From Ramazzottius varieornatus (taxonomy: Eukaryota > Tardigrada > Eutardigrada > Parachela > Ramazzottiidae), in contig BDGG01000003.1 of assembly GCA_001949185.1 (NCBI GenBank), forward strand, positions 305,612 through 369,611: a stretch of DNA of 64,000 bases. Reading direction: 5' to 3'. Of this stretch, positions 23,100-33,700 are shown piece after piece; positions within the stretch are counted from its first letter, which is position 1, and each line of letters starts with the position of its first letter. The position numbers and the translations under genes are program-made. The notes under the pieces were generated by a model that saw only the letters and a program-made list of their open reading frames with translations, was not told where the DNA came from and searched no databases.

Positions 23100-24882
23100 T
23101 CAATATGACAGTGTGTTTACAGTTTTCGTGGAAGCAATGACTTGTCGTGGAAGCAACTTATCGAAGCGAAACTCGGCAGGGTTGACGTATCTAATCCATC
23201 CATCTGTGTATCCGGATTCGTACCAAGCTGCGGGAACAAGATTCTCAAATCTAGGAGACTGGAACTGCTGATAGATTAACGAATGTAATCTGAGTATTAC
23301 ATCCCTGTGATGCATCTGGATAGGTGGGTTGTGCAGAATCACGAACTTAGAAATCTTTTTGAAGAATCCTTTGTACATTCTGAAAAACAGAACATGGAGA
23401 GGCTGGATACCTCCGATCACTTTCAGTGGGATTCGGTGCATTTCGTATTCCACGTTGTCAGGTTTGAGTTCCATCACAGAGTCTTGATCGTTGAAAGTCG
23501 TCCAGGAATCAGCCAGCTGAATGCACCGGTCCACCATATGAGGAAAAAAGACTTCAGCACACCATTCCAAGTAGAGCTTCTTAGCCATCTTTCCTGATGT
23601 TAAAGCCGTCACGTACCAATTTTCAGCTTTGAACATCGTGCGAGTTACAATTGGCCCAAATACTCCCTTTGGTTCTTGCAACGTCAGAAAAAGCTTTGGA
23701 AGAAACTTGCGAGTTCCAGGAGAAACAGTCATCATTACGGTGTAACTATGAGTCATAGAGTTTTCGGACTGGGTTATAGCTTCCACGTGTTTAACACCAC
23801 AAATATCCAACGTACGACCAGGTTTCATCTCATATTCAAAACCTGACTGATCCGCATTCCACAGACAGTCCAGTCCGTAATCTGCGATCCTTAATCGGAC
23901 GAGAGCTACACAGTCGGCAGCGCTCTGTCTCACCTTTGGAAGTTTCTTGATGGACTTTTCAGTCACAAACTTCGTGATCTTTCGATCACAAATACTGTAA
24001 TACCTGAAATAGTTAAATAACTGATTAGTTTTAACGATAGATAACAAATCTATCGTCGCAAACTGATAGGAAAATATACCGTTTTAGTTTTTCAACCCAG
24101 TCAGGAGACGCTTTGAACCCCTCCAAACCCACGGCCTGATTTGCTGTAAGTGCCCATCGACGGAGATCCAGATCCTTGACCACATGCTTCTTCTTCTTCT
24201 TCGCCAAAAAGAACTGCTTCCCAGTTTCCAGTCTAAGCGCTTTCAGCTTGTCCATACGTGAACCACCCGTTTCCACATGCTTCTCCCAATCTTGCAATTG
24301 ACGGACACTGGTTACTCTTGTAAATCGATATTGGACTGCTGTAAGACTGCGCCGTTTTTTCGAAGTCGCGTTCTTCCAAAAGGCAACCGAACGTTTCTTA
24401 TAGTCCAAGTCAATCATCTGACTGGGTTCGGCTCTTGGATCTGGAATCTTTGGAACGAACAGTTCATGTGAGGAAGGTTCAGTGCCGCTGGAAGGAGGCT
24501 CGGTCGTCAGGTTGTCATCGAACTCCGCTTCGTCAGGAGCGCTCAACAAGTTGAAGCTAATGATAGACTACTCAAAATCCTCGAACGTTGCATGATCAAT
24601 TTGCAGATCACACTGCAGATCTTCTTCGATTGCTCGTAGAGGTGTGTCAGTTCCTGTAACCTTCTCGTCAATTAAACCTAGACAGTGACAGGTTAGTACC
24701 AACTTCCGACATGGTTTTTAGCAATAATTTCGATTTGAGTTACATAATCAGTCTTACCCCTGAGGACTTCCTTCAACAGCTTATCAGCTTCACTTGGAAG
24801 TTAGGGCATCGTCAAGCTGGAAAGTCTGTCTATAATCCACTTCGAGAAGCTTGAGAACATTCATCGGATTGACGGCGTCCAT
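23100..24882 (-). pseudogene. Pogo/Tigger-like transposase (CENP-B HTH plus DDE), decaying
   Basis: Two exons, 24549-24080 and 24003-23100, join in phase (KR|YYSICDRKITKFVTEKS) through a normal GT..AG intron. They encode a CENP-B-type helix-turn-helix (RRWALTANQAVGLEGFKAS), then the DDE domain: LWNADQSGFEYEMKPGRTLD with the first Asp, VEAITQSENSMTHSYTVM, LADSWTTFNDQ with the second acidic site, and the C-terminal SPRFENLVPAAWYESGY. Going upstream the same frame continues through an in-frame TAG (24570-24568) into FEDFE, another intron (24678-24757) and a first exon beginning at an ATG at 24882 (MDAVNPMNVLKLLEV) that has a 1-nt frameshift. The downstream 457 codons are still open, so loss is recent. 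No terminal inverted repeats were identified. Confidence 0.8.
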
Positions 24883-26005
24883 GTTTCACGGAAGACTCTT
24901 GCAAAGATTGAATGAGTTTTCAAAAAGGATGCCACTTGAAGGCTGAAAAAGATCAGTACAGAGCAGCACTCAATCAAAGGCAAATCAATTACCGAACAAT
25001 CAAACGTTTTGATTTGGCCATGCCGTTTACGTCACCAGCGGCAAACATGTACTTAACTTTCTCTTCCCATAATCAATTTCAGGATTTCTTTTAAGACCTT
25101 TTGTTTAGCCCAATCTGCGGAGGAAACTGTCCTCTATCAGACTGCGCATCCTGAATCTCGTCAGAGGGAACCGATTGGCGTTAATCCCTTGTCAGAGCGT
25201 TGGCTACGGGACAAAACGTGATGGGTCATGTTCCTGTTTCGGATTTTAGCACTGCGTAATTCGCGAGAGGCGGTCGCAGGTCAATTCGCGGGCCGGCAAA
25301 CCCTATCGAGTTTCAGGTCCCGAAAGCGGCAGACTGGTATGACAGGGAAGAACCACGAACCGGAAGTGAAGCCTTGAAGAAAGTCCGCACGTGTACTCTT
25401 CATACGCGCATTATGCTATACTTGGTTCTCTCTCGTAATGGCATGAACGAGCTGGGATGAGGTAGCTGATTCCTTCGCTGCAATGGCTTCGCACTGACAA
25501 ACACATTCCATTCGCCCTCTCGATACGCCCACCGACAGTGGTACAGCATATTGCTTATCTCCTTCTTTTTGGACTTTGGACCTTGTTAAAGCCGACCGCC
25601 ATCCTTCTCAGCTTAATCACAGATAACGCTCCCTATCCGTTATTCGTTAAGTTAGTTCACAGTTGGTGGGCTTTCCCATTGTCCAGACGCGGTACACCAT
25701 GAAAGCCTACACCGTACCGTACATACGTCTCCATCACAAGGGTCTTCAAACACAAGCTGTACACCGTGAAGCAAACCCCGTACGCGATAACGGTGAGAGC
25801 CCTAACAACCCAGTGGAGTGGTCTAATTACGAGAACTCAGTCCGGGTTTAAGAGAATATTATTACGCTGCGAGCATTGCGTAATGATACCGCGGAGCGGC
25901 AGATGGCGCTGCTGTGCTCCGCTTTCGGGCCCTAGAACTACCATCAAATTTCTGCATTTCATAACAACAAAATCAGCGAACAGCTGATCGTTCGTCGCTT
26001 TTGCA
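24883..26005. other. Gene-free intergenic stretch
   Basis: No recognisable family. It should hold the promoter of the acyltransferase gene at its right end; no TATA box was seen. Confidence 0.4.
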
Positions 26006-27139
26006 ATGTTGCTGTTGCAGCACGGCCAGTTATCCCAATTGATACGACAGCTGGAGCGCTCTTTACCTTTTTCCTCCAGCGTGAGTAGCATCAACTGGCT
26101 TGGTAAACCGGTAAGTTCAACTCTTAACGGTGAGATCCCACGTTTTCCTCTGCAGATTCATCATCTAGCTAACGAGCAGCTGCGCCACAGGCTCCAATGG
26201 CCAGGAGTAAGCTTCGTAGTGGACGCCTTCCCGAACTTTTCTGTCTGCATTGCTCGCACCTGCTGCACTGACAGGGTTCGTCGACTAGATCACACTTTCC
26301 AACTGTTGCCGTACAGCTCTGTACAACACATGCACATCATATTACAAGCTAATGATTTTTACAGGAGATCGCACCATTCGTGCACGACGTTGGAGTTTTT
26401 GTCCACTCAACAAACTCAGAGAAACTACAATCCCTACTGGAAAATTCACAATGCCTGGACTGGAACCGACGCATGTACTTCCGCGTAGTCAAGCACCCGC
26501 ATGATTCTGACATCGTCGTGAAGACTTGCAAGGCTATGGATGGCACAACCACCATAGAAGACCCTGCTGTCTGCATCCACTTTGATTTAATAAAAAACCC
26601 GTCAAAGTGAGACATTTCAATCTTCTTCACTTTGCAGCGAAATGTTGCACTCCAACCTAACGTACTAATTTATATTGTCCAGGCACGAATTACCCAACGG
26701 ATTTGTATTAAGTGAACTGAACGAGAACCATGCCGAACAGCTGATTCAAGATCGGAACTTTGGATGTCCGAGACTAAACCTGCTTTTCTACCGCTACATC
26801 CTGAAGAACTACCCGAGCGCCGCTGTCGTCGAACAAGGAAGTACCGTGCCTGTTGCCTACATTGCCTACCGGCCGGAAGGATGCTTAGCTTTAGGCTACA
26901 CAAACCCCAATTACCGTGGGAGAGGTTTTCTCAAGGTCGTGGTCCATGAGATGCTGAGGAAGCTGAAGCAGTTAGGTTTCACTCATACGTGCGGTTACGC
27001 GGCTGCAAACAACTATCCGTCGGTCAAGGGGATGTTGGCAGCCGGCGGAGTCATCGTAGAAAACTACCAACCCGATTTTATACAGTACATTCCGAGGCAC
27101 TGGACAGAGGATCAATGTCTGTCGCGATTTCAAGCCTGA
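26006..27139 (+). CDS. Glycine N-acyltransferase-like enzyme (GLYAT/GNAT fold)
   Basis: Exons 26006-26110, 26156-26275, 26365-26606 and 26683-27139 join in phase to 307 residues (human GLYAT, 296). GLYAT enzymes move an acyl group from acyl-CoA to the amino group of glycine or related acceptors, usually in mitochondria. Family marks: N-terminus MLLLQHGQLSQLIRQLERSL, VVDAFPNF (like VVDKWPDF), and a C-terminal GNAT domain with CLALGYTNPNYRGRGFLKVV, the acetyl-CoA loop, and VKGMLAAGGVIV. Exon 1 has two in-frame donors, at 26081 (GTGAGT) and 26111 (GTAAGT), giving 297 or 307 residues; the stronger one is used here. A TACTAAT branch-point-like motif precedes exon 4. A broken relative lies 370 bp downstream. 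Confidence 0.85.
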
Positions 27140-27218
27140 AGACTTCCTTAGCATACGTTACTGAACTTTTGATTTAATATTGGTGTTCCGGACCGGACTT
27201 CGCAACGTAAACCGGTAG

Positions 27219-27418
27219 CAGTGTTGTATTTAGTTTCAGTCCCTCATTTAGTTTCAGTTTTCGTTGGACTGAAATCAGTTTAGTCTAACGGCATATCAGT
27301 ATCGTTATAACGAACTGCTTTAAATCAGTTTACATATCAGTTTACAAATCAGAGACTGATACAGCGTGAGACTCAGCTGATTTCAGTCCGACGAAAACTG
27401 AAACTAAATACAACACTG
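27219..27418. mobile_element. 200-bp MITE with about 40-bp inverted termini
   Basis: Left end CAGTGTTGTATTTAGTTTCAG and right end CTGAAACTAAATACAACACTG are exact complements, and the match continues through TTTTCGTTGGACTGAAATCAG with one mismatch. The left arm also has a local duplication of TTTAGTTTCAG. A CAGTGTTG terminus resembles hAT-type MITEs; no clear target duplication. Confidence 0.85.
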
Positions 27419-27508
27419 GTCGGGTGCACTGAACGATAGGCTCATAAGACTGAGCAAGATAGTAAACTTGTTCAAGTAGTCACTTTCCCCAATAGAGGAC
27501 TACTAGAA

Positions 27509-27660
27509 CGTTGGAGGAACGGATTCTTCAAGGTTGTATCCGACGAACTCTTGAGATAGCTGAAATAAGTCGGCGACAAGTCTCCCTACGCTCTGGGCAG
27601 CGCAGAGGGCGCCTCCATGAAAGCCATGTTGGCAGTAGGTGGCGTTGTTTACACAGTAAA
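27509..27660 (+). pseudogene. GLYAT-like fragment, broken
   Basis: RWRNGFFKVVSDELLR then two in-frame stops, then KSPYALGSAEGASMKAMLA and VGGVVY align with the GNAT core of the intact neighbour (YRGRGFLKVVVHEMLRKLK and VKGMLAAGGVIV). Only this last-exon segment is visible, so it looks like a decayed tandem duplicate. The MITE at 27219-27418 lies between the two. Confidence 0.7.
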
Positions 27661-28142
27661 AACTGTGCAGCGGCGGGCATGGAATGCGTTCCCAACACCT
27701 GGACCAATGCCCGGAACTTCTCAAACGCCGGTAAGAGATGTATGTTCGCTTTTGAGAACTATTGTGGCATCGTAGAATTAGAGTTTTGGACTAAGATATA
27801 ATCCAAGAACCTCACGTCGGCTGACTGCAGATGGCTTTATACCGAAATCGAACGCTTATTGATTTCTGCAATAACTAAATATAGACGCCACTGTCGGACA
27901 CTTGGCTAGACTGTATTGGCGGCAGACGGCGCGAGTTATTTCTTTTCCATGTTTACATGGGATCTGCCACAGCGAGCAGTTATCGATCAGCAAGCGACCA
28001 GGATCAGCATGTTAGCCAACATCACCCCAGTTGCCGAAATGTATTGCCCAACTTGAAGTCTCGTACATAATCAGTTACAGTGGTATCGTCGTTTGATTCT
28101 TTCAGTAAATAAAGCAGCGCGTTTGACATTAGCTTCCACGTT
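27661..28142. other. Intergenic stretch upstream of RIC3
   Basis: No gene recognised. It presumably contains the RIC3 promoter. Confidence 0.4.
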
Positions 28143-29351
28143 ATGGTACCTCAAGAACCCATTATGGCCACCCGACACCTTCCTCCGCGAGCAAGAGCCG
28201 ACAACGTGCACATGGATGAAAGGATAATTGGCCAAGAGATCGAGTCAGGATACACCCGCTTCCGCACGATCATCGTCTTCGCTATCATTTTCGTCTGCTT
28301 TGCTTTGGTCTATCCACGATTCATCCATCCTGCTATCAAGCAGGCATTTGGCAGCAAAAGGGACAACAAGGGTGAGCCTTTCGAGGACAAATTCCTACCG
28401 CCGAGGTTCCAGCAACGTCCAACGATGACGCATCCTGGACATCCTCCTTCGAACATGCAAAAAAAGTAAGATGCACTCATTTTGCTTCAACGTCCAACGC
28501 ACAGAAAAAGGGTTTTACTATCGGTTTCTTTTTTTCCCGGCGGCAGGCCGACACATCATCCAGGTTCGCGCTTCACCGGAGAACACGGCCATGTACCTGA
28601 GTCCAAAGGAGGGATATACTTCATGTTACCCTTATACACCGTCGGTATTATCGTCTTCCTCTTGTACACGTTCTACAAAATCCTGTCGCGAGGATCGTAC
28701 CAAGCTAAAGACTTATATAGTCCAGCCAACACTTCTCCATCCAGTGTTCGGTATAACCCGGCACAGCAAAGCTTCGTTACCGACCCTGTCGCCGCTCACT
28801 ACGAAGACCAAGTCTTGCAGGTTGACATTGAGGACGACCAACAAGACGAACTGGAGGAAAACGCAACGAAGATTACAGAATTTCAGTTACGAGCACTTGA
28901 AACAAAGCTGGCGGAAACGGAAGCTCAGATGAAGAAACTAATTGCACAAATGCAGGGCGCGGTGGACACGACTGCGAAGATCTTACCACAGGGGGGTATC
29001 GACACAGAAGAGCAGGAAGGGGACGAAGAAATGGACGATCTCGACGAGACCTCCGGAGGTGAGTTGTTGGACCAAGAAGAGAATGGCGAAGAGTCGGTGA
29101 CAGTCGAAGATGAAGAACTCGAAGAAGAAAACACACCTACGGATGAATTGGCAGACGTGCGGATGGTTTCACAAGCGAACGGGAACATCGAGGGGAACGA
29201 ATCGAAAAAGAGCGTGGAAGTGTTTGAGCAACAGTCTGTTACTAGAAGGCGACCAAAGATGGCCGACATGGGAAAAGAAAACAGAAGCCCGACATCGTGG
29301 AACGAGCCTTCAAATTATTCAGTCGTAAGGCAAGAAAATGTGCGAGACTGA
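28143..29351 (+). CDS. RIC3: RIC3-like acetylcholine-receptor chaperone
   Basis: Exons 28143-28465 and 28547-29351 join in phase to 375 residues. RIC-3 proteins are ER membrane proteins that help nicotinic acetylcholine receptors fold and assemble. The protein has a first hydrophobic helix (TIIVFAIIFVCFALVYPRFI), a Pro/Gly/His-rich spacer (KPTHHPGSRFTGEHG), a second helix (MLPLYTVGIIVFLLYTFYKI), then a coiled coil (RALETKLAETEAQMKKLIAQ) and a very acidic C-terminal tail. This order (TM, Pro-rich loop, TM, coiled coil, acidic tail) is that of RIC-3. The exon 1 donor is CAAAAAA|GTAAGAT. ATG at 28143 is first in frame; a second Met follows seven codons later. Confidence 0.82.
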
Positions 29352-29678
29352 CAGCCTGTGGAACTAAACGTTCAAGGTCACGAAAGTTTGATCACTAAGG
29401 ACGTACGTCTACAATTAAGCTAACCGAGAGGCGAGTCTTCTTCCTCTGAAGACCTCGTGCTGTGCTCTTCATCGGAAGAAATTGCCTGCAATTTTCCGGA
29501 GTGTCATATTTGCAGTTTTCTCTTCGCAATAATACAGCTTCCCTTGATTGTCCCACTTCGCTCTCCACCGCTCGCTCACCGTAGTCGATCCTGCGAAAAG
29601 TCAGGCTACATTACTGGGCGTTTATGGGGACTGCAGGTGAATGCCATGCACATAGTACGTGATAGGTTGTCCCGCGTA

Positions 29679-30490
29679 GAGCTGTCGAAAACCAGAACAG
29701 ACCAGACCACTTAGAAAGTGGTTTATATGATTTATGAGGTTCGTGGTTTGACATCCAAACCGAACCACTTCAAACCATATGGCATCTCAAACCAAACCAC
29801 TAAAACCGGTTTCGATCTCACGCCAAACCATATGAACCACTGGTTTATGTGGCTTAATACGGTTTGCGGTAAAGGGAAATTTCATACGAAATCTGCAGAT
29901 TCTGTGCTAGAAGTCGGGCCAAAATTGGCCGTCCGACAGTGCCAATCTCTGTCCCCCCACTGCCACCGTGCGCAGCCACATCGTTCTGAGTGCCACGGGA
30001 TGCACAGCTTTAACTGGGTGAGCACTGTGTCATAAGCTGCGCGACATCAGAACTACGCCTTCCGTCAGGTAAAAATCGCAGTTCCGGCAGTGTTGGACAA
30101 CACTGCTGGTGGAAAACTGATTGCACTACCGGATGGCTTGCCACGGTGCCTTTACAATTCCGGCACGCGCCAGTTTTGCCTGTTTGCGTGTGTTCGTAGA
30201 GAAAACAGCAACTGTGGCTCAGTTCCTTGTCCTCGGTGGTTATTTTCGTTGGTTAGTCAATTGAAGAAAACTGTCAGAATTTGCTATGTACTGGTGATCA
30301 AAAAGCTGTTCGCAAGCCGGTTCAAACCAGTGGTTTATGTGGTTTGGTTTGAATGGTCTGGTTTGGAGTTTAGACCAGATTACTTTTGGTGGTTTGCGGG
30401 AGAAACCATTTTCATTTAACCGGTTTGGCATGCAAACCACCACTTATACCAAACCAAACCAAACCATATGGTACAAACCATTGACAGCTC
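29679..30490. mobile_element. Non-autonomous element with AAACCA/TGGTTT-rich flanks
   Basis: Termini GAGCTGTCGAAAACC (left) and CCATTGACAGCTC (right) are inverted, each bounded by TA (29677-29678 and 30491-30492), suggesting TA duplication. Both ends carry dozens of AAACC/GGTTT motifs, e.g. AAACCAAACCACT near 29794, GTGGTTTATGTGG near 30331 and AAACCAAACCAAACCATATG near 30453. No transposase. About 812 bp. Confidence 0.75.
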
Positions 30491-30820
30491 TATGTCCCGG
30501 ATGGAAATTCCCGTGTTGGGAATACACAAAAACGAATATGACAACACCATGTTCGTGAACCGCGATAGTTCTGGCGATGGGTTGCAGCTATGATTGAAAG
30601 ACCTGCAAAGTGCGAGACTGTGTCGTAGACCGGCTTGATTGTAAAAAAAGCACGACAACGCTGCTGGCTTACCGAGGGACGATCCCGACGGTTCTCGCAT
30701 TTACGGCGGACGAGATCGTTTCTCCAGTTATGCACTCTCCTTCGTCGGCCAACGTTGGCTGGCATTAGAGAGAAAGTAAGGTTTGTATGCATGTTCGACC
30801 TGGAAGAGATTGTGCCTTAC

Positions 30821-31152
30821 CATATCAAACAGGTACTCGTCATCGCTGTACGGATCGCCGCATAATAATTCACCCGTCTACCTGAAACACAAACATCAGC
30901 TTCATTGCCGGGTCAGCTCAGAAAGGTAAAAACGGTAAACGACAATTACCTTACTTACCCTGCAAGATACCGTCCAAGAGTAATAAGTCTAGTCAGAGCC
31001 ATGATACCCCATCCGAGAACTTCACTGATGTAAACACACGCCATCCGAGCAGTGATAGGTTTCTGAGTCTCGCGCTGTGGACAGCTCTCGTCACAGTCAT
31101 GAAGTACCGAACATCCTTCCAGATTCTCAATCCCGCTCATATCAGACATCAC
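30821..31152 (-). CDS. Unrecognised candidate exons
   Basis: On the minus strand an ATG at 31152 opens 65 codons with coding-like composition (GCSVLHDCDESC, ITARMACVYISEVLGWG) ending at a strong donor-like site GCAGG|GTAAGTAAG near 30956. About 80 nt on, after TTTGTGTTTCAG, the segment 30877-30821 reads GELLCGDPYSDDEYLFDM before another GTAAGG. The two do not join in a common frame with canonical sites, so the model is incomplete or wrong. No family recognised. Confidence 0.25.
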
Positions 31153-31836
31153 ATCTCGCTTTCAACAAACTCCAGTAAGCTCGGTCCGTGCATACTTATT
31201 CGTTCCGCTATATCTTCGGGTCGCGACATTTTCCTTCAACAGCGAAGTTGAGTGCCAGCAGACCAATAATTGCAAACCTCGTAACCGTCGACCCTCGCGT
31301 CAGCTCGTCACAGCAGATGTCGTTGCAGAGCCTTCTTTGTGTGGTACGACATGTCCCAGATCACCGCTTCAGCAGGCTATCAAGTTCTCTCACAAAAGCT
31401 GCCTCTTGCGTTCTCCTGGTTCCGCGTTATCATGCGCAACACCTCCATCTGTTCTGAGTCTCTTTCCCGAAGCCGGCGGCGCTTCTAGATCCTTCTGCTG
31501 TCTCTATGACGGCATTCGCAGATGGTACAGAAGTTCCTACAATGAAGAACAGTAAAGTCGAAACGGATAGCAACACAAGCGAAATGCAGTGTTCCGGCAT
31601 TTCCGCCGGATCCGAAGCTGGACTTTGAGCTTCTGAGCTTTCAGATATCCACACAGGGCAACAAGTGCCTGCCTCACAGGGGGATCAAAGCTGAGACTAT
31701 GGAAGCTCGCCTGGCTGTTACTCGCAAAGGATTGATTGGTGTAAATGTGGATTGATTTGAACAATCACAATTTCGCCAGATTTCGCAATTGTTTGGCCAT
31801 GATCCCGCGGCTCCCGTATGGTTTTCCTGTCCTAAG
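31153..31836. other. Intergenic stretch upstream of the LYR/RBMX2 pair
   Basis: No recognisable gene. Confidence 0.4.
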
Positions 31837-32119
31837 ATGTCCCATGTAGCTACGTCGCGTGTCCAAGCCCTCAAGCTCTACAAGAATCTTTTGCGATACT
31901 CACAAAGGCTCCAGTATACTGATAAGGACTATTTTGTCGAGAGGATACGGACGGAGTTTGAACAGAATCGCGACGTGCAAGACCAGGCTGAGCTGGATCG
32001 CTGCCTCAAGGTGAAACAAACAAACCCCCTTCCCTTTTGAAATTCGCGATTCCTGAAAGATAGTCTTGGTGTGTTTCTAGAGGGGAGAAGCTCTTATTCA
32101 GCGAAATCGCGTCGTTTGA
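31837..32119 (+). CDS. LYR-motif microprotein (MIEF1-MP / L0R8F8-like)
   Basis: Exons 31837-32010 and 32081-32119 join in phase 0 to 70 residues, the same length as the human MIEF1 microprotein. LYR-type core: VQALKLYKNLLRYSQRLQYT, then DKDYFVERIRTEFEQNR, ending KRGEALIQRNRVV. This matches the MIEF1-MP pattern (LYRALLRxxxxLRYTDRDFY..IRREF..N, short basic C-terminus) better than other LYR proteins such as LYRM4. In humans the protein sits with MALSU1 and mitochondrial ACP on the assembling mitoribosomal large subunit and is translated from an upstream ORF of MIEF1. Here it has its own intron and lies 54 nt before the RBMX2 start on the same strand, so it may be the first cistron of a shared transcript. 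Confidence 0.75.
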
Positions 32120-32173
32120 AGGTGGACGAATTTCCGTTTTCGGTTTGAATTTCAATTACAGTAACTGCTCAAG

Positions 32174-32910
32174 ATGAACCCTTTGACTAATACGCGCAAG
32201 ATCAACGAGCTGAATGATCGCGAAGCCCAGCTGAATATTCCCGAACACAAATCATGGCATGCGCAGTACACCGAAAGCGCCTGGATATTCATCGGTGGGC
32301 TTCCCTTCGAATTGTCCGAAGGCGACGTTATTTGCATATTCTCACAGTAAGTCCTATCAGCGAAGTGTTTCACCAGCTTACGGAGGTAATGATGGATCTG
32401 TTTGTGTTTCTCAGGTATGGAGAGCCAGTCAACATCAACTTCATTCGGGACAAGAAGACGGGCAAGTTCAAAGGCTACTGTTTCCTCTGCTACGAAGATC
32501 AACGCAGCACCGTCTTGGCTGTGGATAACTTTAACGGCACGAAAATATGTGGACGAACAATCCGTGTGGATCATGTGGCCAATTATAAACCACCGAAGGA
32601 AGGCACGGACGATGAAATAGCCAGGATGTTAGCCGAAAAAGGCTGTGGACCGGAAGTGGCGAAGGATTTGGAACGGATAGCTTCGTCCAAGAAAGACGAC
32701 GGTGGTCGGCGTCAGCGCGACCGATCTCCCTCTGTCGAGCCTAAGGAAGAAGATAGACGCTCTGGGAGAGATCGGCTGGAAAAAGAAAGATCACCAAGGA
32801 ATCGTTCGGAGAGGGACCGTGGAGAAACGAAGCGAGACGAGCGGAAGCGACCGGAAAGAGAACGCTCTCCTCGGAATCGACGCGAAGATGGCTCTCGCAG
32901 TTGCAGATGA
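32174..32910 (+). CDS. RBMX2: RBMX2 (Ist3/Snu17) spliceosomal RNA-binding protein
   Basis: Exons 32174-32346 and 32415-32910 join in phase to 222 residues. RBMX2 belongs to the RES complex of activated spliceosomes, in the nucleus. The N-terminus [20 protein letters not shown] is the highly conserved RBMX2 leader. An RRM follows, with RNP2 [15 protein letters not shown] and RNP1 [13 protein letters not shown], then [13 protein letters not shown], and an Arg/Asp/Glu/Ser-rich tail as in the family. The segment just before the ATG ends in TTTCAATTACAG, which looks like a splice acceptor and may mark a 5' UTR intron or a trans-splice site downstream of the LYR gene. Confidence 0.93.
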
Positions 32911-33608
32911 AAGCAGAGGTTAAAAGACGGTTGATTGCTGCCGTGAACTTGATTGTTCTGCTTTACAGTATGTTATTAGACATTACGTCATGCCATTGGT
33001 TATGTCTGATAGGCACGTTACCGACATTACTTCACTGTTACCACCTGACCAGTGGTCAACGTAGTTTTCCGAACGGAATGTCCAAATGCTTTTTCAGACT
33101 TGGTTCAGAAGATCGAAATGATGAAATTGAGGAATGAAATTGTGCTCTTTATATGCCACGGACTGACGGATATAATGCGGGACATCCAGAAAGTTGGTTT
33201 GAAACGCCCGGAGAATGTGGGAATGGTCGTGCAAACAAAGCCCAGATTTCCCCTTCCACCAGCCTGCATGAGGTCATTGCTCAGCTAAACTTATCCTCGA
33301 GAAAATTAAATTCTCTCTCTGACCTGTGGGCTCTAAGGACGTATTCATATCCGCCGGCAGCCTTCGATGAGATCAGAGAAGCCTTCCAAATTCCTGCAGC
33401 GCTGAGACAGCACATTTTTCGCACGAGGTACCGATCTCGAATCTAACCCACCGGCATTCAGACAATCAAGCGATCGGGCTACACTGAATCGAACTTTCCT
33501 TGAAATTCTGGTTTTGGAACGGCGTTGTTCTGACGTGATGGATCTATTATGGATTTTCCCGGATTAACAGGGGGTGGACTTTTCGTCTGATCAGCTGATA
33601 GCGACGCC
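32911..33608. other. Intergenic stretch between RBMX2 and the fasciclin gene
   Basis: Open frames of up to about 97 codons exist (e.g. 33153-33446 plus strand, with STSLHEVIAQLNLSSRKL) but match nothing I recognise and show no signal peptide or flanking splice sites. Treated as non-coding. Confidence 0.35.
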
Positions 33609-33615
33609 TATAAAA
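33609..33615 (+). promoter_or_regulatory. TATA box of the fasciclin gene
   Basis: TATAAAA in GACGCCTATAAAAGCAG, 86 bp upstream of the ATG at 33701, placing the start site near 33640. Confidence 0.6.
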
Positions 33616-33700
33616 GCAGCTTCTTCGATTTTCCTTGCAGCTTCACTGCTTCATGCTTTCCTCCTCATAACTACTTAGACAGACATTTCTAGGTGGAAAA

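Noticed and set aside
33153-33446. 97-codon plus-strand frame as a small gene
   Set aside because: No family, no splice sites, no conserved motif; kept only as a note in the intergenic entry.
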